From assembly GCA_032718475.1 (NCBI GenBank), contig JAUCBJ010001928.1, positions 1-64,000 on the forward strand: a DNA stretch of 64,000 nt, written 5' to 3'. Of this stretch, positions 23,414-33,149 are shown in pieces; the first letter of the stretch is position 1; each line of letters starts with the position of its first letter. This stretch comes from Nemertoderma westbladi. Lineage: Eukaryota; Xenacoelomorpha; Nemertodermatida; Nemertodermatidae. The notes beneath the pieces were generated by a model, which worked only from the letters and a program-made list of their open reading frames with translations, searched no databases and was not told the origin of the DNA. Both the position numbers and the translations under genes were made by a program.

Positions 23414-26400
23414 AAGCCTGGATGGTCATCCAGTACTCTACCGGTTTCTGGTTGAGGTCTCCTTCAGGCCACCACAGAAATCTCAGGCTATCTCTATCTC
23501 TATCCAGCGCCTTGACTTGTAAGAACATTCCTTCTATATCAGAGGCGAACGCGATGGAATATTGTCTTAATCTTAATAGTATTCCCAACAAAGATTGGAG
23601 TAAGTTGGGTCCTGGTAACAACTCGGAATTGAGGGATTGACCCATATATAGAGCAGAGCCATCAAATACGACTCGTACTTCATGGGGTTTACTGGGTTTG
23701 GGAACGTAATGATGTGTTAAATAATACGTTCTCTCAGTCACTGGTGTTCCTTCCGGTACTCGCTCCGCGTATCCCTTTGTTATAAATTTCTTCAGCTGAA
23801 TTTGGTACATTTCTTTCGCTGAAGCATTAGCTGTAAGGCGTCGATATAATTGAGCGATTCTTTTCTCTGCCAAGGGTCTGTTATTTATAAATCTAGGTTC
23901 TCGTTTTCGAAATGGTAGGCCGATTTCATACCTACCTTGGTCCTTTAAAAAACGTGTAGTTGTTTCCTGGATTTGCTTGGCTCTTTCTTCTTCTATCGAT
24001 AGAGCCTTATCATATGAATTGGGCTCTACCAGTTCCTGAGTAAAGAATCGTACAGCTAGTTCGTCCCGAGTTCTAGCGTTGTAGCGCTCTATCTCATCGT
24101 TTAGTTCGTCATTGTAAGCGATGGGTTCCGATGGGTGAATCAGTTGACATAGGTTCACCTGACTTTTCCAAGTTTGGTTTTCTGTAAGTAGGTCGGTTGT
24201 GTTCTCTTCATCGAAGAGTTGGTAGATGTCGTCATTATCTGAGGAGTATGGTGTTCCCTCAGTTAGTTCGTCCACCTCACTGCTCTCCACTTCCCAATCG
24301 TGTACTTGGTATGTTTGTTCTTGTGGCATTCTCTCTTCGAGAGTCCTGCGGGAAGGGCCAGTAATGTACCAACCTACTCTAGTTCTTACCGCATAGGTTT
24401 GCAGTGGCTGCGGTTGAGCAGGCCGTTTCTCTAATGTTTCGAGCGCCTCATGCGCGTTCTGGCCGATGAGTATTTGCACTCCAGGATAATCTGTCTGGAA
24501 TCGAGGTATCTTAAGATGTTGGATGCTCTCATCCTCGTCCCAATTATAAAGGTCTGCTTGAGTAGTAGCGAAGTTCTTTATAGCCACCATTTTTACCGAC
24601 CTTATACCTTGTGCTCCTAACTTATCCTGGGGGGTGGACAACACACCTACATAGTAATCTGCCGTTAAGGTAGATTTCCAAACCTGCATAATTCCTGACA
24701 TATTCAATTTAGTCCGGAATTTGGGTTGTCCAGCAAAGATATCTTCGGCTAATTCTTGATCGATGAATGTTCCTGTGCTGCCGGAGTCAAGGAGGGCGTT
24801 CACTATGTAACTTTTGTTAAGACCGTGAACTCTTACCTGCACTACAGGAAATTCTCTGATTCCTACGTTGGAAGTTGGAGCTTTCCAAGATGGTTGTTTG
24901 GCAAAAGTAGTTGGGGGAAACTCATTGTTGGTGTCCTTTTCATAAGTAAGTGCTCGATACACTGCGGTATTGATTAGATAACAGGATTCGTTGGCGTCGG
25001 AGAATTCGTCAGTATAGAATCCTTCCATCTCAGACTCCTGATCAGTGTCATTTACATCACTGAATTGGACATGTAGTTCGGGCTCACTTACCTGACTCTG
25101 TTTGTCTCGTTCGAACTCACTGTGTAACATGATGTGATGTTTCGCGCCACACTTTGCACACTTTATATCGGAGTAACAGGTTCGCCGTTGGTGTCCTGGT
25201 CTGAGGCAATTATAGCATAACCGCTTGTCCCACACAACTGCACGTCTGTCTACAAGGGATTTCTTTAGAAATTCAGCACACGCACTCAAACGGTGGGTCC
25301 CGTCACACAGCGCACAGTTAGGTTTTATGTTACTCACTTTACCTTGGGTAACTTGATGCACTCTCGTTTTTTCTTCGGGTTTTCTTCGGTGCATTCTGTT
25401 AGGAGACTGAGGGGGGGTCTTGGCAACCTGTTCTCTCCTATCGTTGTTTCGAGCCTTATATTTACTTACCTCTTTTGGGGTTTTGTCAACGTAGTAAGAT
25501 CGGTCAGTGTCTTTCCCGCTGTCTTCTTCTTGAGAAACTTGGCTTTCGCCGTCGTCAGTGTAACACACCGGTGTTATTCTTCTCCTAGAAGCGGGTTTCT
25601 CACTTACCTTATTTTCCGATGTTTTCTCTCTGGACTGCTTGATGAGTTGTAGTTTTACCTCACCATCCAAGAAGGACATGAGATCAGCCATGGTAGGACT
25701 TCGTCGTTGTTGTTCATTCATGTACAACACTTTCTTGTCCCAGCGTGTACATACTCCACCCTTTGGTAAAGTAGAGACTACGGCTCCAATAACCATTGAA
25801 CTCTGATATTCATGAGACTTACCTAACCAGTCCAATTGTCTACAGATCTCTTGAATCTCATCGGAAAACTCTATAATCCCGCTACTAAGGAAGTGTCGGG
25901 GGGCTACTAATTTTGCATACAAATACTTAGCTATGTTATCCTTGTTACCATACCTGATGTTTAATGTATCCCATACTTGTCTTAATCCTTCTGGATGTCC
26001 AATAAACTTTAACGCCATTAACTTGGGAGGTCCTTCCAAGCACTTGATGAGGAACCTAAGTTTCTCTCCGTTAGATAGTACAGAGTTCTGTATGCTGTCT
26101 TTGTAATATTCGTTGAAAGGTAACCATTTCATCTCATCTCCATTGAATTTGACGATCTCTCCCACTTTGACCGCTTGGCGGGCTGCTGTTCCAGCCATCT
26201 GCCGCGTAAAGCTTTCTTGGGCCATCGTGTTATTTAATATCGAATTATCGGTATATAAATTTCTCGGATCAGTATCAGGTCTATAGGGAATATCATTAAT
26301 AACAGGTCTATAATCACCCTTAATAGGGTTTGCTATAGGAGTTTCTACTTCACTAGCAGTATAGATGCGTGTAGTCTCCACACCTTGCACATGTAATACT

Positions 26401-28472
26401 TCAGACCTAACAGGTTGACACAATGTTACAGGGGGTATTGGTATTCCCTTTTGGATATTCACTAATTTGTCGCGTTCTAGCGCGATACTTTGCTGCACTT
26501 CTTGCAATTCGGCCCTACTTTCCCTTACTGTTCCCTTAAGCTGGTGGACAGTCTCCTGCATCTGTCCGAGCAGGAGATTCATCCCCCGCCGTCCCTCCTC
26601 TACCCACTCGACCGCCGAAGCGGGAGTCGCCAACATAGTAGCGGGCTGACGCGGGACGACGGGAGACAAATCTTTGATTTCTCTCTCAGCTTCCAGGACA
26701 GGGATATTCTCATGGACTGTTCTACCGGGTACAGGCAGTGTAGTACTGTGTAAAGGGAATTTAGAGTGAAGCTCTGGAAGTACAGGGGTCTCTAACACAG
26801 AAGTGACTTTGGGAACGACAGGCCTAATTATTTCAGGCTCATCAACTATTGTAGGGAGTCTTTTGACCTGAACAGTTTGGTCTATGGGTTCCGTACTACC
26901 TAAGTCTGTGCTAGCTAGCTGTCTTTTAACAGCTGGGGGCAAATCAGGCAATTTGTGACGGTGAGATGTTTTTCTACGCCTGCTTAGACGAGATCTATTT
27001 CCTCCGCCTTCAGGATCGGTGGTTTCGCTTTCCTCCGATGATGTGTATCCCTGGCGTTTGGGAGTAGATCGTCTCATCATCTGCATTTGCCTAGCAGTTA
27101 ACTGTTTATTTATGTTGTCTTGCGTCTCTTGCAGATTTTCCAACTCCAGTTGGGTAGTCTGCTCAGACGCTCTCCGTTCTGCTTCTGCCACTGCCCTTTC
27201 CGCCTTTGCTTCTGCCGCCGCTGCCTTTCTTTCTGCTTCTACTTCTACCGCCACTGCTTTTCTTTCTGCTTCTGCTTCTGCCGTAGCCGCCGCCTTTTGT
27301 TCCTCTATCCGTCTTTTCTTTACCTTTTCTTCTTGGACTCTAGCGAGGCGGAGTTTTTCATCAAATTCTGCTTGGTTAGCAGCTAACATTTCAGCATCGA
27401 TTGAATCTAACACACGCTGGGTTCCTTCACTATTGGGGGAAAGTCCAGACAGCCGTCTCCTCAATTCTTCGTCTCCTAGGAATCGCTGATAGTCGGACAG
27501 ATAAATGTCTATGGCGTCTCTCGTTCGTGGTTTCTCTGAGGTCTCTTCGCCTTCCACTTGAGAAAGGGTGGCATCGGTTGGTTCTTCATAAGTTAGTCTC
27601 TCAGACAGCTGGGATTTCCACTGGTCTGTTTCTTGTACTTGGAGACCTACCCGCTGGAACCAAGTTTTGACAGCAACCTGCAGTGACGTGTCCTGTCTTC
27701 TTTTGGAAGTTTCCTCAAAAGCTGATAGGATTAGTCGAATGCGTAGGGTTCTTTCGCGTACTTGATATAGCAGTTCTTCCTGCTCTTGAGGTCCTTGGGG
27801 TTGTCGAAACAGTTGTTCTTCTAATTTCTCTAAGGAGCCGAAGAATCCCTGCACATATCCTGCTGCCGACCTCTTCCAAACAGCTGGATCCATCGTATCT
27901 TTAGCCACTCCCATCCTGTGTATATCTTCCCAAGTAGCCTCGGACAGATCTAACGGGAGTCCGGGTCCGGGAAAGTTCCATTGTGACTCGACAATAGACA
28001 TCAATTCTTCCCTGGCGTATCCCGCATAATTATCCTGGGTCACTCGCTTATTTCTCGCCCAATCTGCTTGATGTTCCTCCACCGCAATCAATATAGTTGT
28101 TAGCTCTGCGGCAGGAAGGGTGAGAAGGGGGTCCGAGTAGGCTTTAGCCGTCATCTGCAATCCGCGTTCGGGGGTCAGTTCGACAGTATCCGAACTACTG
28201 GAGCTATCTGATCGCTGGGAACAAGTTTCTTGACTAGGCTGTTGCTGCTGTGGGACAGCTGCTTCCTGGTTCCGTTTGACTTGGGCCCGAGTGCCGATGA
28301 TAGACCTACGGTGTTGGATTAGCTTAGGGTCTGATACTACTACTGGAGGGATGACCTTTCTTTCAGTAGGAGGTGAGCTGAACTCCTTTCTTAATCGCTC
28401 CACACTCCTATCTGTGTCACAGATGGTTGTATCGATTAGACTGTCTGACATGTTTTGCTGAGTGTCAGACAT
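23352..28472 (-). CDS. gag-pol: BEL/Pao Gag, protease and N-terminal RT
   Basis: This 1,706-codon frame starts at ATG 28472 (a second ATG follows seven codons on). Residues 1-760 are a long extension that I do not recognise: Gln/Ser-rich, then a strongly helical Ala/Glu/Arg stretch of AEAERKA-type repeats (near 27290-27160), then Pro-rich. A DUF1759-type BEL Gag core follows (about 770-920, GEIVKFNGDEMKWLPF). Three zinc knuckles lie near 1052-1110 (CALCDGTHRLSAC, CYNCLRPGHQRRTC, CAKCGAKHHIMLH). The aspartic protease has LLDSGSTG near 1228. RT begins near 1580 and has SDIEGMFLQV, the first catalytic Asp. The frame is lost in RT just after MTIQAFG. Fusing Gag to Pol in one frame is normal for BEL/Pao. 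The N-terminal extension is not. Confidence 0.92.
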   Translation of the reverse strand: MSDTQQNMSDSLIDTTICDTDRSVERLRKEFSSPPTERKVIPPVVVSDPKLIQHRRSIIGTRAQVKRNQEAAVPQQQQPSQETCSQRSDSSSSSDTVELTPERGLQMTAKAYSDPLLTLPAAELTTILIAVEEHQADWARNKRVTQDNYAGYAREELMSIVESQWNFPGPGLPLDLSEATWEDIHRMGVAKDTMDPAVWKRSAAGYVQGFFGSLEKLEEQLFRQPQGPQEQEELLYQVRERTLRIRLILSAFEETSKRRQDTSLQVAVKTWFQRVGLQVQETDQWKSQLSERLTYEEPTDATLSQVEGEETSEKPRTRDAIDIYLSDYQRFLGDEELRRRLSGLSPNSEGTQRVLDSIDAEMLAANQAEFDEKLRLARVQEEKVKKRRIEEQKAAATAEAEAERKAVAVEVEAERKAAAAEAKAERAVAEAERRASEQTTQLELENLQETQDNINKQLTARQMQMMRRSTPKRQGYTSSEESETTDPEGGGNRSRLSRRRKTSHRHKLPDLPPAVKRQLASTDLGSTEPIDQTVQVKRLPTIVDEPEIIRPVVPKVTSVLETPVLPELHSKFPLHSTTLPVPGRTVHENIPVLEAEREIKDLSPVVPRQPATMLATPASAVEWVEEGRRGMNLLLGQMQETVHQLKGTVRESRAELQEVQQSIALERDKLVNIQKGIPIPPVTLCQPVRSEVLHVQGVETTRIYTASEVETPIANPIKGDYRPVINDIPYRPDTDPRNLYTDNSILNNTMAQESFTRQMAGTAARQAVKVGEIVKFNGDEMKWLPFNEYYKDSIQNSVLSNGEKLRFLIKCLEGPPKLMALKFIGHPEGLRQVWDTLNIRYGNKDNIAKYLYAKLVAPRHFLSSGIIEFSDEIQEICRQLDWLGKSHEYQSSMVIGAVVSTLPKGGVCTRWDKKVLYMNEQQRRSPTMADLMSFLDGEVKLQLIKQSREKTSENKVSEKPASRRRITPVCYTDDGESQVSQEEDSGKDTDRSYYVDKTPKEVSKYKARNNDRREQVAKTPPQSPNRMHRRKPEEKTRVHQVTQGKVSNIKPNCALCDGTHRLSACAEFLKKSLVDRRAVVWDKRLCYNCLRPGHQRRTCYSDIKCAKCGAKHHIMLHSEFERDKQSQVSEPELHVQFSDVNDTDQESEMEGFYTDEFSDANESCYLINTAVYRALTYEKDTNNEFPPTTFAKQPSWKAPTSNVGIREFPVVQVRVHGLNKSYIVNALLDSGSTGTFIDQELAEDIFAGQPKFRTKLNMSGIMQVWKSTLTADYYVGVLSTPQDKLGAQGIRSVKMVAIKNFATTQADLYNWDEDESIQHLKIPRFQTDYPGVQILIGQNAHEALETLEKRPAQPQPLQTYAVRTRVGWYITGPSRRTLEERMPQEQTYQVHDWEVESSEVDELTEGTPYSSDNDDIYQLFDEENTTDLLTENQTWKSQVNLCQLIHPSEPIAYNDELNDEIERYNARTRDELAVRFFTQELVEPNSYDKALSIEEERAKQIQETTTRFLKDQGRYEIGLPFRKREPRFINNRPLAEKRIAQLYRRLTANASAKEMYQIQLKKFITKGYAERVPEGTPVTERTYYLTHHYVPKPSKPHEVRVVFDGSALYMGQSLNSELLPGPNLLQSLLGILLRLRQYSIAFASDIEGMFLQVKALDRDRDSLRFLWWPEGDLNQKPVEYWMTIQAFGIISFGIFQRLLRGANHCE

Positions 28473-28544
28473 GTTTAGCTATACAGTTGAATGCTTACTG
28501 CTATAGTTACAGTTAAAGCAAGTCTAGTAATTCAGTATGACCGT

Positions 28545-28850
28545 TGGCCTAGTACCGGTAATTTATTACAGTATTAGAATACCGGTATGCGCTTATAATA
28601 TATATATAAGTATTGTAAACTAGGTTTGTCACAGAGTACCGGTATATAATTTTAGCACAAATATATATAAATATATAATAGGCCTATCGTGAATACCGGT
28701 ATACAGCTTACACTTATAGTATATATAAGTATAATTATGAACTAGAATTAATTACAGAGTACCGGTATGATTTCAGCTCAAATTTATAGAAATAAATATA
28801 ATAAGCCTATGGTAAATACCGGTATGTCAATTATTTTATAATAATTGAAT
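28545..28850. repeat. About 120-bp leader repeats with TACCGGTAT
   Basis: At least two diverged copies begin CAGAGTACCGGTAT (near 28633 and 28757) and contain TAATARGCCTAT followed by GTRAATACCGGTAT. A partial third copy precedes them. The palindromic ACCGGT recurs throughout the leader. Confidence 0.6.
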
Positions 28851-29860
28851 TTCTGAATATTTTAGGGTTACTTGGTTACTTTAACTTACTTTGTTACCGT
28901 TATTTAAGCAGTAGTCCAACTGATTTTGAGACCTAGTTGTTGTATGGCAGGCCTACTATTTATAAATCGTTTGTGTTGATTTATAATAGATATATACCCG
29001 TTTAAAAGGGTTTTTTCAATATTTGAAATAAATGTTATTATTTCTGGGGGGTCACTACACAGAAGCTGTGCGCTCTCAGTGAAGTGCTATTTATGGGACA
29101 CTAAAACAGATAATTCTAATTTACCTAAGTTACTTAATACTACAAATTACTTACGATACGGGTGAGATTAATTCTCTAATTAAACACAACAAAATATTAC
29201 GTACGAATTTTTTAGGGTAATTTTACAGGAAGTCTACAAACCAGTCTAACAAAGGGTTAGAATTCTGGTTATTATAACGGACAGGGTATTACGGTATTTG
29301 AAAATAATAAGTAGTAGTAAATATATTGCACTGTCCAGATAGGAAAATACCACCGCCTGACGACCTATAGCCGTAGCGCTATAGGTACTACGTTATGTAT
29401 CACGGAGTGTTCCTACCTAGAAGTTAATTACCGCGGACTACCAGATCCAGCGTGCCTATTAACCACTTTACAACACAAATATACTGCCTACACACTAATT
29501 ACCTCGGAAAGCACTGTACACTAAACCCTAAATTAGGTACAAGTACTGGTACAACAAATAATCAGTAGTTAAATATACTTGAACAGTTAAAAGAACCACG
29601 GCATCTGCTGGAGTGACCAGAGCACAAAGTCACCAGTCTTGTCCTACGCCAAGCAGCCCGTGTAGTACCGGGGTTAATTTAACTATAACGGTATGTATAA
29701 CAAACACAATTACTGTAGGAATAAACTTGGGGACATGAATGTTGCGAATAATCGCATAAACTCTGAATAATAAATATTACGCTACCCGTACAGAATACTC
29801 AAACAAAATACAGACCAAATGCTGGCAGACTACCACCAAGCCTAAATAAACTACTGTATG

Positions 29861-30650
29861 TGCAGATTCCAAAACGGTTAGTTAGTATGCGTTCTAACAC
29901 GGTAGTACGACTTATTCTTTAAGAGGGGATTGACCTTACAGCTATGGCTGCCCCAACTTACTAACTGGCACTTTATCAGACAAACTCTACACAAGCAGCA
30001 ATCTCTTCAGACCTAATAATAGCTAGACAACAATCCAGCCTACAAAATATCTGAGTAATAACTATTACGGTACCTGAACACACACAAACAAACACAAGCC
30101 AAAACGCTGGCAGAATACTGTCAAGCCTAAATAAACTACAGTATGTGCAGATTCCAAAATTGTTAGTTAGTATGCGTTCTAACACGGTAGTACGACTTAT
30201 TCTTTAAGAGGGGATTGACCTTACAGCTATGGCTGCCCCAACTTACTAACTGGCACTTTATCAGACAAACTCTACACAAGCAGCAATCTCTTCAGACCTA
30301 ATAATAGCTAGACAACAATCCAGCCTACAAAATATCTGAGTAATAACTATTACGGTACCTGAACACACACAAACAAACACAAGCCAAAACGCTGGCAGAA
30401 TACTGTCAAGCCTAAATAAACTACAGTATGTGCAGATTCCAAAATTGTTAGTTAGTATGCGTTCTAACACGGTAGTACGACTTATTCTTTAAGAGGGGAT
30501 TGACCTTACAGCTATGGCTGCCCCAACTTACTAACTGGCACTCTATCGGACAAACTCTACACACGCCGTAATCTCTCCAAACCCAACAACAATCCGACAA
30601 CAGTCCGGCCTACAATTATCTGAACAATCTGAGCAGACTTACACGTCTTC
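29861..30650. repeat. 285-bp tandem repeat in the BEL leader
   Basis: The first two units, 29861-30145 and 30146-30430, are almost identical (a two-base difference at the start, AAAACGG versus AAAATTG). A third unit starts at 30431 and diverges after about 30540. A diverged trace precedes 29861. The 69-codon frames repeated in it are a by-product of the repeat. Confidence 0.9.
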
Positions 30651-30789
30651 AGCTCAATATTAACTTACTAGGAAATAAAACTGACAGAAATAGACCTAAG
30701 TAAAATCCCAATAAAAACCAGGCGTCCCCGATTTAATATCGAGACCTACCGGTATACAATAATCAAATCGAATAATACTAATGTACTTA

Positions 30790-30925
30790 TACTGGAAGTA
30801 CCGGTTAGGACAGTTGGGCCTACGGACCTACAGAAGTACCGGTTCTGGCAGTTGGACCTACGGACCTACAGCAGTACCGGTTCTGGCAGTTGGGCCTACT
30901 GACCTACAGAAGTACCGGTTCAGGT
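30790..30925. repeat. About 48-bp tandem repeat with ACCGGTT
   Basis: Three copies of a unit reading GTACCGGTT ... GGCAGTTGGRCCTAC ... GACCTACAG lie between the LTR hairpin and the 285-bp array. They add to the abundance of the ACCGGT palindrome in this leader. Confidence 0.75.
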
Positions 30926-30949
30926 TTACCGGTTGACCGGTACTTTCAA

Positions 30950-30972
30950 CTTTATTGCTTACTGCAATAAAG
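30950..30972. promoter_or_regulatory. Hairpin beside the 5' LTR
   Basis: CTTTATTGC and GCAATAAAG pair perfectly around a five-base loop (TTACT), 14 bp from the LTR boundary. In this location retroelements often keep structures for primer binding, dimerisation or packaging. The role here is only inferred. Confidence 0.4.
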
Positions 30973-30986
30973 TCAATGACTGTTAT

Positions 30987-32246
30987 TGTACGCGCTTTTG
31001 AAGACCTTTAGCAGTTTAACCTGCCAAAATTTATATGTCTTTTGGTTTATAAATGTACTTTAGAAGATGACAAATATTTAATACCAATAAACACAACATT
31101 AGCAGAAGCCAGCCTAGTGCGCGTCCATTCACCCGCTGGATATTCCCGGGAGACTGGATTCTGAGGGCTTAGATTATTATTGCAGTGAAGCTTACTGTAT
31201 TGTATTATTCGATTGATCGTTAATAATTAATTTCTGACTAATATTATTTACTTTCGGGAAATATTAACAGTTCCTTTAGGACGTGGCGCTCTATCTAAGT
31301 AAACAGAGATATGACTTATACTAATCACAACGGTAAGTCGGTAAGGCTTAAGATTCACGTATGAGGCGCATTCTTTAGGAAATGCTTAGTTATCAATCAC
31401 AATCATGCACACTACCGGTAACACACAATACTGCTCACTAATTTGCCGACCGTCAATGAATTTTATCATATATAAAGAAAACAGCAACGGACCAATGTAG
31501 TGCTTATCAAATAGCATTAAATTCACTACAAACCACAACAATATAAGTCGCAATCGCTATATATAACCCGTCTCTCTAACCTGTAGTGTATCAAGAAAAT
31601 TGGGAAATTTGGGTTCTTTATATATGTTCTCCAAATAATATTCAACCAAAACACAACAGTAAATAGCAGTATAATAATGTATGTTGAACCGATAATGTAA
31701 GACTGAAGTGAGATAAGATATGTGAATTGTTAAGATAACAGTTATACGCTCTATAATTTAAGCCTACTAATGTTTCTTCTAAAAGTATGAAACGAATTGA
31801 CTCTAGAGCCGTTGTTCCTGGCCTAGACAGCAATAACAACAAAGTATCAAGAAAAAACAGTAAGACTGAACACTCTCCTTATGATCGACCGAAAAGCTAC
31901 ACGTCGACAGGAAAAATCGCTCTGATTGGCTCAAGCCAAACAAAGAACCATGCGTCCAATGGCTGTTTCCATGTCAGCAACCAGCTGTTAGATGTCGTAA
32001 TATGAATCATCACGGCTAAGCTATGAAAGGTATTTGTCGCATTGCAGGTTTTTTGCCTTACCATGTCCGCTAAAACACGTATATAGCAGAATGACTTTTA
32101 TGTCCGTTAAAACACCTGTAAAGGTACCTTGCGGGCGAGGGGAATATATATACAGTTAGAGGACCCCTTTTAGAGTATTCCAGCGCCTGGGGGGAAACTG
32201 GATTGCGAAGCAAAAGGGCCAGTTATATCCCACAGAAGCTTTTACA
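30987..32246 (-). repeat. 5' LTR of the 19-kb BEL element
   Basis: It is 1,260 bp, from TGTACGCGC to CTTTTACA, identical to the 3' LTR except for one base near 32189. It lies directly against the GATGG target duplication at 32247-32251. In element orientation it contains TATATATA shortly after its start and a CCAAT box (near 31930), which may form the promoter. Confidence 0.95.
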
Positions 32247-33149
32247 GATGGGGTGATGATAACTCCACCTACTGGCTCCAGAAGTCGAGGAAATCCTGCC
32301 AAGTACCTAACTGATCTAGACTTTGCTGATGACTTAGGAGTACTCTCAGAATCACTAGAGGGAGCCCAACGGCTCCTCAGCTCATTAGAACATGCTGCTT
32401 CTAGTGTTGGTCTTTTTATTAACTCCAGAAAGACCAAAATTTTGACAGTTAACTTTGAAAGTCCTCAGCAAGTCTCTGATCGGATGAGCATAAGCTCAAA
32501 AGATGGTATGCTTGAGCACGTGGATGACTTCTGTTACCTGGGATCATGGATCCGGAAGTCAGGTGAGGACCTTCGAATACGTAAGGGAAAGGCATGGGCA
32601 GCCTTGAATAGGCTTTCCAGGATTTGGAAGTCACCGAGAATTAATCGGAAACTTAAGGTCCAGTTATTTAGAGCAGCAGTAGTTCCAGTACTCCTCTATG
32701 GGAGTCCATGCTGGGCTCTAACTGCTGTGGACACCAAATCTCTGGATGGCACATTCACAAGAATGCTACGCCGGGTTCATTGTGTCAAGTTCAATGCACA
32801 CATCTCCAACCAGACACTATATAACATTGGAGGTGTCTCATTGGTTCCCCCAAGCTTGACACTAGAACAAAATCGCCTCCGCTTTTCAGGACATTGCTTT
32901 CGCCGTGAGGACCAGCCAGTGCATAATCTTGTACTTTGGCAGCCTCATGGAGTGAATAAGCATGGTGGACAGCCCATGACTTTCTTGAGACGCATCTTAA
33001 AGGACATTGGCCTTGAAGATGCGGATGATCTAGCAAATGTCATGGGTGATAGGGAGTTGTGGCGGTGCAATTTTGTCGATAAGCCGGCACAGCATTCTTA
33101 AAAATGCAGCTGCAATGCAGCATGCCGATCCTAGTAGTAGTAGTAGTAG
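32247..33149 (+). pseudogene. Non-LTR retrotransposon RT, downstream half, with trinucleotide tail
   Basis: This continues in frame the LINE cut at 13232. It carries the catalytic YLTDLDFADDLGVL (near 32300-32340), then the RT thumb and the C-terminal region (RLRFSGHCFRREDQPVHNL), with an intact stop at 33099-33101. About 30 bp later the element ends in five or more TAG repeats (33133-33149). A simple trinucleotide tail instead of poly(A) is known for RTE- and Proto2-type LINEs, which also fits the single compact RT ORF. Two shorter copies of the same family lie at 36495-36645 and 57314-57760. From 32253 the frame is open for 282 codons without damage. Confidence 0.85.

Larger units (their letters stand above)
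28473..30986 (-). other. 2.5-kb leader of the BEL element
   Basis: Between the 5' LTR and Gag there is no coding sequence but several repeat arrays: about 120-bp repeats with TACCGGTAT (28545-28850), a 285-bp tandem array (29861-30650) and about 48-bp repeats (30790-30925). A perfect 9-bp hairpin lies next to the LTR (30950-30972). The bases just after the 5' LTR on the minus strand (ATAACAGTCATTGAC) do not begin TGG, so no ordinary tRNA primer-binding site is evident. The hairpin and repeats may serve packaging or priming; that is inference. Confidence 0.7.
13233..32246 (-). mobile_element. 19-kb BEL/Pao LTR retrotransposon with an extra 1,400-codon ORF
   Basis: Two direct 1,260-bp repeats bound the element (13233-14492 and 30987-32246). 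They begin TGTA, end TACA and differ at one base that I can find. The 5-bp duplication GATGG flanks it (13228-13232 and 32247-32251), as usual for BEL/Pao. Read on the minus strand the order is: 5' LTR, a 2.5-kb leader with tandem repeats, Gag-protease-RT-RNase H-integrase (28472-20414), a 1.6-kb spacer, the unknown ORF2 (18786-14571), a polypurine tract, 3' LTR. Usual BEL elements are 5-10 kb. The excess length comes from the leader, a long Gag N-terminal extension and ORF2. It is inserted in a LINE RT ORF. The RT shift, two stops in RNase H and two indels in ORF2 make this copy non-autonomous as sequenced. Confidence 0.93.

Noticed and set aside
26467-27904. Several plus-strand frames of 60-156 codons opposite gag
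   Set aside because: They are antisense shadows of the Gag-Pol frame with unnatural Cys/Phe/Ser-rich composition.
29976-30470. Two identical 69-codon minus-strand frames with a hydrophobic stretch
   Set aside because: They are the same frame in two units of the 285-bp leader repeat. The leading frame is not conserved in the third unit.
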